Positions 1 through 7,285 of a stretch of DNA of 64,000 nucleotides are shown piece by piece. The position numbers and the translations under genes are program-made. The notes beneath the pieces were generated by a model that was not told the DNA's origin, did not search any database, and saw nothing but the letters and a program-made list of their open reading frames with translations. This DNA is from Vogesella sp. XCS3. Its GTDB lineage: Bacteria > Pseudomonadota > Gammaproteobacteria > Burkholderiales > Chromobacteriaceae. The stretch's first letter is position 1, and every line of letters starts with the position of its first letter. The stretch is taken from positions 3,423,501 through 3,487,500 of the forward strand of contig NZ_CP085530.1 in assembly GCF_020616155.1 (NCBI RefSeq), read 5' to 3'.

Positions 1-220
1 GCGTATCCGGCAGCGGCTCAAGGCCGCTTGCCAGCTCGGGAAATATCTCGGCAAGCATGCCAAGCAGCTGTTCCTGGGATAGTCCCAGCGTCCAGGTAAA
101 CAGCGGCAGATTACCGTCTTGAGCACCACGCAACACGGCTGCCAGACTGCGCCGCAACAGCTGTGCGATGCGATCTTCTGGCACAGGGTAATTACTTAGC
201 GAATGGATGTGTCTTTGCAT
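1..220 (-). CDS. NifQ-family protein (partial, N-terminal part)
   Basis: Only the N-terminal 73 or so residues are in the window; the gene runs off the left edge. The visible protein contains LPLFTWTLGLSQEQLLGML followed by a short segment ending in FPEL, which resembles the conserved N-terminal half of NifQ, the family proposed to donate molybdenum during FeMo-cofactor assembly. The C-terminal cysteine cluster that would confirm NifQ lies outside the window. The chosen ATG (218-220) lies inside the 3' end of modC, giving a 25-base overlap, so it is probably the last gene of a modA-modB-modC operon. That context fits a role in molybdenum handling, not necessarily nitrogen fixation. Confidence 0.55.
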   Translation of the reverse strand, partial: MQRHIHSLSNYPVPEDRIAQLLRRSLAAVLRGAQDGNLPLFTWTLGLSQEQLLGMLAEIFPELASGLEPLPDT

Positions 221-927
221 GCAGGAGCCTCGCAGGCTTTCTGGAGACAAGACGCCTGTACCTGGTGATCCAGCTCGCCGTCACGCAGCTCGACAATATG
301 GTCACCAAAGGTTTGTACGTCCTGCGGATCATGGGTAATCAGCACCATGGGGATTTGCAGCAACTGCTGTAAGTCACTTAGCTCCCGGCGCATGGTGTCG
401 CGTAGTGAGGGATCGAGTGCCGCGAATGGTTCATCCAGTAGCAGCGCCTGTGGTTCGGCAACAATTGCTCTGGCCAAGGCGACACGCTGCCGCTGTCCAC
501 CGGACAGGTCATCCGGCAACTGGTGCGCCATTGCCTCAAGGCCAAAGGTGCGAATCCAGTACTCCACCTTGTCATGCCGCTCCCGCACTCGCGGATTAAA
601 CCAGCGGTGACTCAGACCGAATGCAATGTTCTGACGCACGTTGAGGTGGGGGAAGAGCGCGTAGTCCTGGAACAGGTAGCCAACCCGACGCGCTTGCGGC
701 ACCAGGTCCACACCGGCCTCACGGTCAAAAACTGTGTGGCCATTGAGCCGGATATGGCCACGTTCCGGTGTGAGTAGCCCGGCAATAGCCTTCAAGGTCA
801 GGCTCTTCCCGGCACCGGACGGTCCATAAATCACGTTGCGCTGGCGGCTAGACTGTAGCTGCACGTTCAGTGTGAAACTACGTTTGCCAGCACGTAAGGT
901 TTTGTAGATATCGATATCAAGCTGCAT
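196..927 (-). CDS. modC: Molybdate ABC transporter ATP-binding protein ModC
   Basis: This is the ATPase of the molybdate importer and works with ModB and ModA. Walker A (GPSGAGKS), Q-loop, signature LSGGQRQRVALARA and Walker B (ALLLDEPFAALD) are all present. At 243 residues it is shorter than the roughly 350-residue E. coli ModC: it stops after the nucleotide-binding domain and lacks the C-terminal TOBE/regulatory region. The ATG at 927 is preferred over a GTG at 939 because GAGG lies eight bases upstream of it. It follows modB closely and is probably translated from the same mRNA. Confidence 0.9.
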   Translation of the reverse strand: MQLDIDIYKTLRAGKRSFTLNVQLQSSRQRNVIYGPSGAGKSLTLKAIAGLLTPERGHIRLNGHTVFDREAGVDLVPQARRVGYLFQDYALFPHLNVRQNIAFGLSHRWFNPRVRERHDKVEYWIRTFGLEAMAHQLPDDLSGGQRQRVALARAIVAEPQALLLDEPFAALDPSLRDTMRRELSDLQQLLQIPMVLITHDPQDVQTFGDHIVELRDGELDHQVQASCLQKACEAPACKDTSIR

Positions 928-939
928 TGTCTGCCTCAC

Positions 940-1611
940 TCAACGCCGAACAATGCGCCCAGGCGCAAGATAGCCCGCAGTCAATAGTACTGCTATGCAA
1001 ACGGCAGAGATGATGTACACAAGCATGTTGGCCAGATCATCTTGCCCGGCCTGCACCGCTTCGTAGACTGCTACGGACAGGGTTTGCGTCTTGCCAGGAA
1101 TACTGCCGGCCACCATGAGCGTGGCGCCAAACTCGCCCAGCGCCCTGGCAAAGGCGAGCAGTACCCCGGCCAGGATGCCACGCCATGCCAATGGCAGAGT
1201 CACCCGAAAAAAGACGGCGATATTGCTGATCCCCAGTACCTTAGCGGCTTGCTCCAGCTGTCCATCCACAGACTCGAAAGCCGCCCGTGCCGGCTTGAAC
1301 ACCAAGGGAAAGGCAACCGTCGAAGCGGCGATGACAGCGCCTTGCCAAGTGAAGATCAGGTTAATGCCGAACACATCGAGCAACCATGCGCCAAAAGGGC
1401 TGCGTCGCCCCAGCAGAACCAGCAGGTAGTACCCCAGTACGGTAGGAGGAAGCACCATGGGCAAGGTCAGCAGGGTATCCAGCACATTACGCCCGGGGAA
1501 CTTGCCCCTGGCCAAGACAAACCCTGCCGCCACACCCAGTACAGTTGTGGCGGCAGTGGCCAGCCCGGCCACTTTCAACGACAAGGCCAAGGCGACCCAT
1601 ACCGATTCCAT
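940..1611 (-). CDS. modB: Molybdate ABC transporter permease ModB
   Basis: This 223-residue inner-membrane protein has about five hydrophobic segments and the permease loop seen in binding-protein-dependent importers (E-A-A-K-V-L-G-I near residue 140, then LPLAWRGILAG, which contacts the ATPase). It forms the channel of the molybdate importer. It lies between modA (19 bases upstream) and modC. Length and order match the canonical modABC operon. Molybdate rather than tungstate or sulfate is inferred from the ModA partner. Confidence 0.9.
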   Translation of the reverse strand: MESVWVALALSLKVAGLATAATTVLGVAAGFVLARGKFPGRNVLDTLLTLPMVLPPTVLGYYLLVLLGRRSPFGAWLLDVFGINLIFTWQGAVIAASTVAFPLVFKPARAAFESVDGQLEQAAKVLGISNIAVFFRVTLPLAWRGILAGVLLAFARALGEFGATLMVAGSIPGKTQTLSVAVYEAVQAGQDDLANMLVYIISAVCIAVLLTAGYLAPGRIVRR

Positions 1612-1630
1612 GCGTGGGCTACTCTCTAAG

Positions 1631-2380
1631 TCAGGGCTTCAAGAAACCGTACTTGCCAAGAATGGTCTGCCCGGCAGGAGACAGTACATAGTCGATGAAG
1701 CTCTTGGCTTCCTTGGCATTGCTGCTGGTGCTCGCCGCGATCGGGTAACTGATCACCTCGTTGAGCGGTACGGTAAAAGCCACTTTCACCTTGTCCGGCA
1801 TCACCGCCGCGTCGGTAGCGTACACGAAGCCAGCCTCGACCTCGCCACGTGCTACGTAGTCCAGAGACTGACGCACGTTCTGGGTATTGATGGCCTTGGC
1901 ACTGATTGCCGGCCAGAGTTTGGCTGCCTCCAGAGCCGCTTGTGTATAGCGGCCAACCGGAACACTGGCAGGGTTGCCAATGGCGACCTTGACCACACCT
2001 GACTGGGTCAGATCCTTGAGGCTCTTGATGGCCAGCTTGCTGTCAGACGGCACAGTCAGCACCAAGGAGTTGCGCACAAAGTCATGCCGACTGTTTGCAA
2101 CGATCAAGCCCTGTTTAACGGCTTGGTCCATTGTTTCCTGATCTGCCGAGGCAAAGACATCCACCGGTGCCCCCTTGGCCATCTGCTGAAGCAGGGCACC
2201 CGAGGCACCAAAGTTCAAAAGAATCTTGGTGCCGGGATGCTGCGCCTCGAATGACTGCGCTACATCCTTGAAGGCATTAGTCAGGCTTGCTGCAGCCGAA
2301 ACGGTGACATCGCCTGCGGCAGCAAAGTGGCTGACCATCAGTAGTGCTGCACTTGCGATTACTTTTAAAGTGGACTTCAT
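1631..2380 (-). CDS. modA: Periplasmic molybdate-binding protein ModA
   Basis: This is the substrate-binding component of the molybdate importer. The start at 2380 gives a clear signal peptide (MKSTLKVIASAALLMVSHFAAA) and follows AAGGAG at good spacing; a longer frame to 2407 lacks these features. The mature protein begins DVTVSAAASLTNAF, a typical ModA opening with the oxyanion-binding Ser-rich loop, and includes the FGASGALLQQMAKGAPVDVFASAD segment, also typical of the family. It is the first gene of modABC. No clear ModE box is seen upstream. Confidence 0.92.
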   Translation of the reverse strand: MKSTLKVIASAALLMVSHFAAAGDVTVSAAASLTNAFKDVAQSFEAQHPGTKILLNFGASGALLQQMAKGAPVDVFASADQETMDQAVKQGLIVANSRHDFVRNSLVLTVPSDSKLAIKSLKDLTQSGVVKVAIGNPASVPVGRYTQAALEAAKLWPAISAKAINTQNVRQSLDYVARGEVEAGFVYATDAAVMPDKVKVAFTVPLNEVISYPIAASTSSNAKEAKSFIDYVLSPAGQTILGKYGFLKP

Positions 2381-2732
2381 GACATCTCCTTGGTGGTCAA
2401 CTTTCATCGCAATATAACCAGATATATAACGCTGCTCAATACTCCTTACGGCCTAGTGCATGCACGGGACAGCGAGTTCTTGGCATTCAGCGTGGCCAGC
2501 TCAGCCACGGCAGATACGCTGGAGGAGATGCCATCAGCCTGCAGTCGCAGGCAGTCTAGCGAGGCTTCAAATGCCACCACCAATCGGGGCGTGGCATGTC
2601 CGCATTTCTGTGTAAACCGGCAGTTACTTAGCACTTTGCTGACTGGCCGCTTTGGCCGAACTCAAGCTCTTCCCGCCATGCAGTTCATGACAGCCAATAC
2701 TCAGATTCCTTCTAACAGAAAAGGAGTCTGAC
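2381..2732. other. Intergenic boundary between modA and the island recombinase
   Basis: About 350 bases hold the modA upstream region and then the start of the accessory island. No convincing gene is present: a 62-codon minus-strand frame (2446-2634) starts at GTG without a ribosome site and resembles nothing I know. No copy of the tRNA-Ile2 3' end is visible here, so the left attachment site is not identified. Confidence 0.4.
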
Positions 2733-3347
2733 ATGGACACTGCGCAAAAACGTGAAGCCTGGAACAAGGGCAAGATGATTGGCCAAAAGCCACCACTCAA
2801 GCCAAAAGATATCTGGGCTATCCGGATCCATCTGCAGAACAAGCATGCAGTACGTGACCTAGCAATGTTCAACTTGGCCATCGATAGCAAACTTCGTGGA
2901 TGTGATCTTGTAAGTTTACGGGTACGTGATGTGACACATGGAACCCAGATTCTGCCCCGTGCGATTGTCATTCAACGCAAGACTCAACGGCCGGTGCAGT
3001 TTGAACTGACAGAGCCAACAAGACTGGCGGTGTATGCATGGCTAGAGAAAGCACACTTGCGAAGCGATCAGTATCTGTTTCCTAGTCGGTTAGCAGACTC
3101 TCCACACCTATCGACTCGCCAATATGCACGGATTGTGCATAGGTGGGTCTCGACAGCAGGTCTGGACTCATCCATCTATGGCACACACTCATTACGTCGG
3201 ACCAAGGCAACACTGATCTACAAAAAGACCAAAAATCTGCGTGCTGTACAAATCTTACTTGGTCACACCAAGCTGGAGAGCACCGTTCGGTATCTGGGTA
3301 TCGAGGTCGATGATGCTTTGGAAATTTCAGAGCAGATTGAAATCTAG
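2733..3347 (+). CDS. Small tyrosine-type site-specific recombinase
   Basis: This 204-residue integrase-family protein consists mostly of a catalytic domain. The active-site set is visible: Arg in KLRGCDLVSL, Lys in the beta-hairpin IQRKTQRPVQ, HSLRR, LGH and the nucleophile Tyr in STVRYLG. It lacks the long N-terminal arm-binding and core-binding domains of phage integrases and belongs to the short solo type often found at genomic islands. The ATG is preceded by AAAGGAG. It stands alone, is followed by a strong hairpin, and marks the left part of the island. It probably mobilises or once mobilised this region, though partner sites were not found. Confidence 0.85.
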   Translation: MDTAQKREAWNKGKMIGQKPPLKPKDIWAIRIHLQNKHAVRDLAMFNLAIDSKLRGCDLVSLRVRDVTHGTQILPRAIVIQRKTQRPVQFELTEPTRLAVYAWLEKAHLRSDQYLFPSRLADSPHLSTRQYARIVHRWVSTAGLDSSIYGTHSLRRTKATLIYKKTKNLRAVQILLGHTKLESTVRYLGIEVDDALEISEQIEI

Positions 3348-3361
3348 TTAACCACAAGGAA

Positions 3362-3387
3362 GTTGGCAGCGAACGGTCGCTGCCAAC
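3362..3387 (+). terminator. Hairpin after the recombinase gene
   Basis: A perfect 11-bp inverted repeat (GTTGGCAGCGA, loop ACGG, TCGCTGCCAAC) lies 14 bases after the recombinase stop. No T-run follows, so it may be a Rho-dependent or processing hairpin rather than a classical intrinsic terminator. Confidence 0.45.
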
Positions 3388-3572
3388 AGTACCCTAATCG
3401 GCCAAAGCGGAAGTCCACATGGCAAAGCTCGGATGGCTTCTTTCGTGAGGCAACCCGGCGAAGTATCTAGGAAAGCAGGGCGATTCATACCTTAGATATG
3501 CTTCTTTCCGTACCCCTTGCATTTGGCAATTGTGCCCTTATGTCATGTAAAAGAAAGCATTCAGGGGATGCA

Positions 3573-4085
3573 ATGACCGACGAAAAAATCAGACCCAACA
3601 TCCAGCAACGAATCACTACTGCCCAATGGGTTCTTGAGCGTCACTTGGCGTGGATTGCAGCAGCCGAGATCAAAGTCAGTGTGATTGTGACGATAGATAC
3701 TGCGCTATTGGGCGGGCTTGCCGCCGCCTTTGGTACGTCAGAAAGTGTCGCGAGAACCGCTTGGGCTTATCATTTCATACTTACTGCTTCTGGAGCTGTG
3801 GTGCTTGGATTGCTCTGTGCTGCCATGGCAGTTCTCCCTAGAACCAATGGTCCAAAGAACTCGCTACTCTTTTTTGGCCCAATCGCAGCTCAAAACGTGA
3901 CGAGCTACTGCGCAGAGTTTAAGGATGCAACCGACGAACAGCTACTTACAGACTGGACTGAGCAGATTCACCGGAACGCACAGATAGCGCGAGACAAGTA
4001 TGTATGGGTGAGAAGAAGTATGGTCTGGTCGTTCTTCGCGGTTGTCCCGTGGATTGCTGCGATCGGTCTACTGGTCAAGTTTTAA
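3573..4085 (+). CDS. Pycsar membrane effector (PycTM-like, DUF5706 type)
   Basis: This 170-residue protein has three hydrophobic segments (about 33-54, 64-88 and 149-169) around a soluble region with SLLFFGPIAAQ and then QIHRNAQIARDK. This is the pattern I associate with the PycTM effectors of Pycsar defence systems, which disrupt the inner membrane when they bind a cyclic pyrimidine nucleotide. The ATG at 3573 follows AGGGG by five bases; an in-frame ATG at 3498 has no ribosome site. The partner cyclase starts nine bases after its stop, so the pair is an operon. The activating nucleotide (cUMP or cCMP) cannot be read from the sequence. Confidence 0.82.
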   Translation: MTDEKIRPNIQQRITTAQWVLERHLAWIAAAEIKVSVIVTIDTALLGGLAAAFGTSESVARTAWAYHFILTASGAVVLGLLCAAMAVLPRTNGPKNSLLFFGPIAAQNVTSYCAEFKDATDEQLLTDWTEQIHRNAQIARDKYVWVRRSMVWSFFAVVPWIAAIGLLVKF

Positions 4086-4094
4086 GGGGAGAGG

Positions 4095-4790
4095 ATGGCG
4101 CTCAAGGATGACTTGTACTCTGAGGTGAGTCAGATATTCAAAGAGCCATGGACCGTAGAGAAAACTCAAGGCGTGCCCGATCCAGATCAACTTCGACTGT
4201 ACAACCATGCCAAAGATCTTGAGAGAGCAACTGTGCTATACGCGGATCTTAACGGCTCGACGAGCATGGTAGACAATCATGATTGGCATTTCAGCGCAGA
4301 AGTGTATAAAGCTTATCTGCGGTGCGCCGCCCGTATCATTGCTGCAGAGGGTGGTATTGTCACTGCCTATGATGGTGACCGCATCATGGCGGTGTTCACT
4401 GGTAACATAAAGAATACTAGTGCAGTACGTGCAGCGATGAAGATCAACCATGCTGTGGTCAAAATTATTCGTCCGGCGATTAGAGCGCAGTATCCCAACA
4501 AGATTTTTGAATTGAACCATGTCGTCGGTGTGGACACTAGCCAGCTTCGAGCTGCCCGAATCGGGGTGCGTGGGTACAACGACCTTGTTTGGATCGGTCG
4601 GGCAGCAAACTACGCAGCTAAGCTCACGACTCTGCCAGGGAAATCACTTTGGATTACCAAGGCAGTTTATGAGGCGATGAACGAAGATGTGAAGTACTCA
4701 AGCGACAGGAAAGCTATGTGGGAGAGACGTTCCTGGTCTGCTATGAACAACCTGGACATCTACTGTTCCGATTGGCTATACAGCGTTTGA
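4095..4790 (+). CDS. Class III nucleotide cyclase, Pycsar PycC-like
   Basis: This single-domain 231-residue cyclase has the metal-binding aspartates in VLYADLNGS (D51) and YDGDRIMAVF (D95), and the catalytic-strand motif IGRAANYAAKL with Asn172 and Lys176 where adenylyl cyclases carry Asn and Arg. It has no sensor or membrane domain, as expected for a PycC enzyme that would form a homodimer and make a cyclic pyrimidine nucleotide on infection. A strong AGGGGAGAGG sits just upstream. With the preceding membrane effector it forms a compact, apparently intact Pycsar unit; effector-first order is the notable detail. A plain adenylate cyclase is possible but less likely given the neighbour. Confidence 0.82.
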   Translation: MALKDDLYSEVSQIFKEPWTVEKTQGVPDPDQLRLYNHAKDLERATVLYADLNGSTSMVDNHDWHFSAEVYKAYLRCAARIIAAEGGIVTAYDGDRIMAVFTGNIKNTSAVRAAMKINHAVVKIIRPAIRAQYPNKIFELNHVVGVDTSQLRAARIGVRGYNDLVWIGRAANYAAKLTTLPGKSLWITKAVYEAMNEDVKYSSDRKAMWERRSWSAMNNLDIYCSDWLYSV

Positions 4791-4890
4791 TAACTGCGGG
4801 TCTTTCCCGCTCCTCGTTGGAACGAGCTCAAACAGCTTTCACCGTTGCATAACGTTGCACAGGACGAGGGGCATACTTATCAAAGTGGAT

Positions 4891-5022
4891 TTAGCCTATC
4901 GCCGCTAACGCCATGATCTTCGGGTAGGCAATGACGGTAAAGCAGTTGAATAGCGTCATACCCACTTGCTGTTCCGCTACTTGTCGATCGGACATGTACG
5001 GAATCCCGTGCAAACAAGTCAT
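4891..5022 (-). CDS. Possible small protein of 43 residues, unknown
   Basis: A short minus-strand frame starts at an ATG preceded by GGGAGGTG at ideal spacing, the best ribosome site in this intergenic region. The predicted peptide has a charged N-terminal half (SDRQVAEQQVG) and a hydrophobic C-terminal half (MTLFNCFTVIAYPKIMALAAIG) that could insert in a membrane. I recognise no family. It runs against the two cyclase operons and lies exactly between them. It could be a small membrane peptide or chance. Confidence 0.25.
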   Translation of the reverse strand: MTCLHGIPYMSDRQVAEQQVGMTLFNCFTVIAYPKIMALAAIG

Positions 5023-5628
5023 TATGCACCTCCCTGTGGAAAGATCGCTTCGGCCGACGATCTGCCGCCGATCCCTCACGGGAAGCTGTAGGTCGACCAA
5101 GGTGGCCATTTGAGAATGATGATCTTCTGTCAGCTACTTATCAAATAGCGTCCCTCCAGAGCGACTCAAGCATGTCTAGTGAGCTGGGGCCTTTCACCTG
5201 GCCAGTCTTGTGGTGAAGTTCGAGAAACCATCTACCGACGCAAAATGGTGCGATGTCGCCGGTCGGGACTGTTTATAGATACTGCCTTGGTATTTCCCCT
5301 CATGCGCAGCGATTACCTCTCCCAGTAGTGCGCTGATGCGCATGCAAATGGCATAGTGGCTATGTATGACTAGGAGATGAGGGTGCATAAGAGCGCTACG
5401 ATCTACTTGAGCTGAGGTGAAGTCGGCCTAGTGGGAGTGCCGGTAGAGTGTCGGTTGTAGCTATCGACCTGAGATGTGATTTGTAACGGTCTGGTTAGAA
5501 AGAAATCTGGACACGCCCATTTCAGAGACGGGATCAATCAAAAGCTTGATTTCAGCTGTGTTGCCAATATGCAAATTGCATGAATGCGAGATCATCATGC
5601 TGCGGTTTGCACAACATATGGTTGTGTT

Positions 5629-5658
5629 TTGTTAATTTTTGTGTATATATTGTATAAA
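5629..5658 (+). promoter_or_regulatory. Likely sigma-70 promoter of the tandem cyclase operon
   Basis: TTGTTA (5629-5634) and TATAAA (5653-5658) are separated by 18 bases in a strongly AT-rich stretch 68 bases before the cyclase ATG. An ACAAC/GTTGT dyad lies directly upstream. Confidence 0.4.
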
Positions 5659-5725
5659 TGGCTCAGTGCTAGAACGATTGAATATGTGTGTTTGGCTGTA
5701 GCGATGCGCTACCAGAGGGGGTGAA

Positions 5726-7285
5726 ATGGCAAGTCGGAAATGGGACAGGAATGAAGCTGAGCGGCGCATCGACACTCGGATGGCTGAGGTCGAGGAAGTC
5801 ACTATCAAAGAATACGTGCGTGAAACCGACCTGACGGGGCTTCCAACTGGGACAGCTTACCGGGTGGATGGCGTTCATCTCTACATCGACATTCTGAATA
5901 TCGATGAAATGCTGGACTCCGGTGGAGTGCGAGCTCACCGGCGAACCTTGCGCTTTTTGAACCTGCACTACCGGGCGGTACGCAATATTCTTCTTGATGT
6001 TGAAGCCATCCAGGTTGACTTCCACAATCAGCGCTTGCATGCGGTCTTCGCCAAACCCTATGGAGATGAAGTCGCACGTATTCATAAGGCTGTAGCTACT
6101 GCAAAGCTGATCTGTGATGTTTTGGCGCGCACCGGTGAAGATAGCGATGATCCTTTGCCTGCCGCGCAAGTACGTGTGGGCATTGACTCTGGCAAAGCCT
6201 TGGCAGTTACGAATGGCCGACGTGGTAGTAGGGAGCCGTTGTTCTTGGGTGAACCCGCGAATCTGGCAGCGAAGCTTTCTGGTGGTGGGACCGCTACCGG
6301 AATCTACATGACCAACTTTGCGCGCAGTACTGTGGAGTGGGCATCCGTCAAGGATGAGAAAGCTACCAAGCTTTCTGACAAGCAGGTGGAAGAGTCGCAG
6401 GACAAGGCTAACCTCGGAATCACAGTAGATGATGTGATTGCGGATTGGGAGGCTGATTTGGACAAGAATCCGATCGGCTCTTTCGATTTCACTCGCCATA
6501 CCCCACCTTTCGGTAGCCTTGATCTTGACTTGCTGTCACCCAAGAACTCTCGTCGCCAGGAAGCTACCTCCATTTACGCGGATATTGATGGCTTTACAAA
6601 GTACGTTGCTGAACGTATTGAAGATGACGAATCGGCGAAGGATGTCGTCAGGACACTTCATGTGCTGAGAGCGGAGCTAGACTCGGTTCTGTATAACGAC
6701 TTTGCAGGTCTCAAGATCCGTTTTATCGGTGATTGTGTACACGGAATCCTGGTTGAGGGAACCGCGCATACAACAGATGACGATGAGACTGCGAAGAACG
6801 CCATGCTTTGTGCGGCGGCCATGCGCAGCAGTTTCGAGTTGGCCATGGAGACCCTTACGGAAGAAGGCGTCGATGCCGGGAATCTTGGATTGGCAATCGG
6901 CTTGGAGCATGGATTTTTAGTTGTAACAAGGCTTGGCATTAAAGGAGAGATGATCCGCTGCTGTATTAGCAGGTCGGTCCTTAGCTCTGAAGAAGAGCAG
7001 CTTCGTTGCGATGGGTCTGAAACTGCTATCGGGCCGGAACTTAACAAGTCAGCCCCGGATACTTTCAAAGAGCTGTTTGGTGAGGAAAGAATCAGGTCGG
7101 GTTTTGACTATGATGAAGCCACCCTCAGTCTTGAGAAAAAGACAAAGGCATCGACCGCACGTGCAGAGGGCAATTTGCTCCGCCCTGCTACTGTTGCGAC
7201 CGCTGTGGCAAGCACCGCGACCGCAGGGTTTAGTTTCCCCTCGCAAGCAGCATCTCCGTCTAAAATTCCGCCGGGCTTTGCCTGA
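5726..7285 (+). CDS. Tandem-domain class III nucleotide cyclase with CBASS-like C-terminal tail
   Basis: This 519-residue soluble protein has two cyclase-fold domains, about 45-200 and 278-425. Domain 1 keeps GEPANLAAKL (Asn179, Lys183) and one Asp (YIDILN, D55) but has Gln-Arg in place of the second metal Asp. Domain 2 keeps both metal Asp residues (YADIDGF, D286; FIGD, D336) but has lost the Asn motif. The two halves therefore complement each other and should form one active site. A linker (about 430-500) leads to a tail, FSFPSQAASPSKIPPGFA, resembling the Pro-rich tails of CBASS CD-NTases ending in Gly/Ala. The ATG follows AGAGGGGG. The stop overlaps the start of the E2-E1 gene (TGATG). 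Product identity is unknown; a cyclic mononucleotide second messenger is inferred. Confidence 0.8.
   Translation: MASRKWDRNEAERRIDTRMAEVEEVTIKEYVRETDLTGLPTGTAYRVDGVHLYIDILNIDEMLDSGGVRAHRRTLRFLNLHYRAVRNILLDVEAIQVDFHNQRLHAVFAKPYGDEVARIHKAVATAKLICDVLARTGEDSDDPLPAAQVRVGIDSGKALAVTNGRRGSREPLFLGEPANLAAKLSGGGTATGIYMTNFARSTVEWASVKDEKATKLSDKQVEESQDKANLGITVDDVIADWEADLDKNPIGSFDFTRHTPPFGSLDLDLLSPKNSRRQEATSIYADIDGFTKYVAERIEDDESAKDVVRTLHVLRAELDSVLYNDFAGLKIRFIGDCVHGILVEGTAHTTDDDETAKNAMLCAAAMRSSFELAMETLTEEGVDAGNLGLAIGLEHGFLVVTRLGIKGEMIRCCISRSVLSSEEEQLRCDGSETAIGPELNKSAPDTFKELFGEERIRSGFDYDEATLSLEKKTKASTARAEGNLLRPATVATAVASTATAGFSFPSQAASPSKIPPGFA

Larger units (their letters stand above)
4791..5725. other. Long intergenic region between the two cyclase loci
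   Basis: About 930 bases without a recognisable gene. It holds a possible 43-residue minus-strand ORF (annotated separately), a 64-codon minus-strand frame at 5194-5388 without a ribosome site, and an AT-rich segment (about 5570-5670) with a likely promoter for the downstream cyclase. A small palindrome (ACAAC-ATATG-GTTGT, 5611-5625) just upstream of the -35 could be an operator. Confidence 0.4.

Noticed and set aside
2446..2634. 62-codon minus-strand ORF next to modA
   Set aside because: Starts at GTG without a ribosome site and has no recognised motif; kept as intergenic.
2381..2732. Left copy of the tRNA-Ile2 3' end as attL
   Set aside because: No stretch resembling the tRNA T-arm or acceptor end occurs near the recombinase gene.
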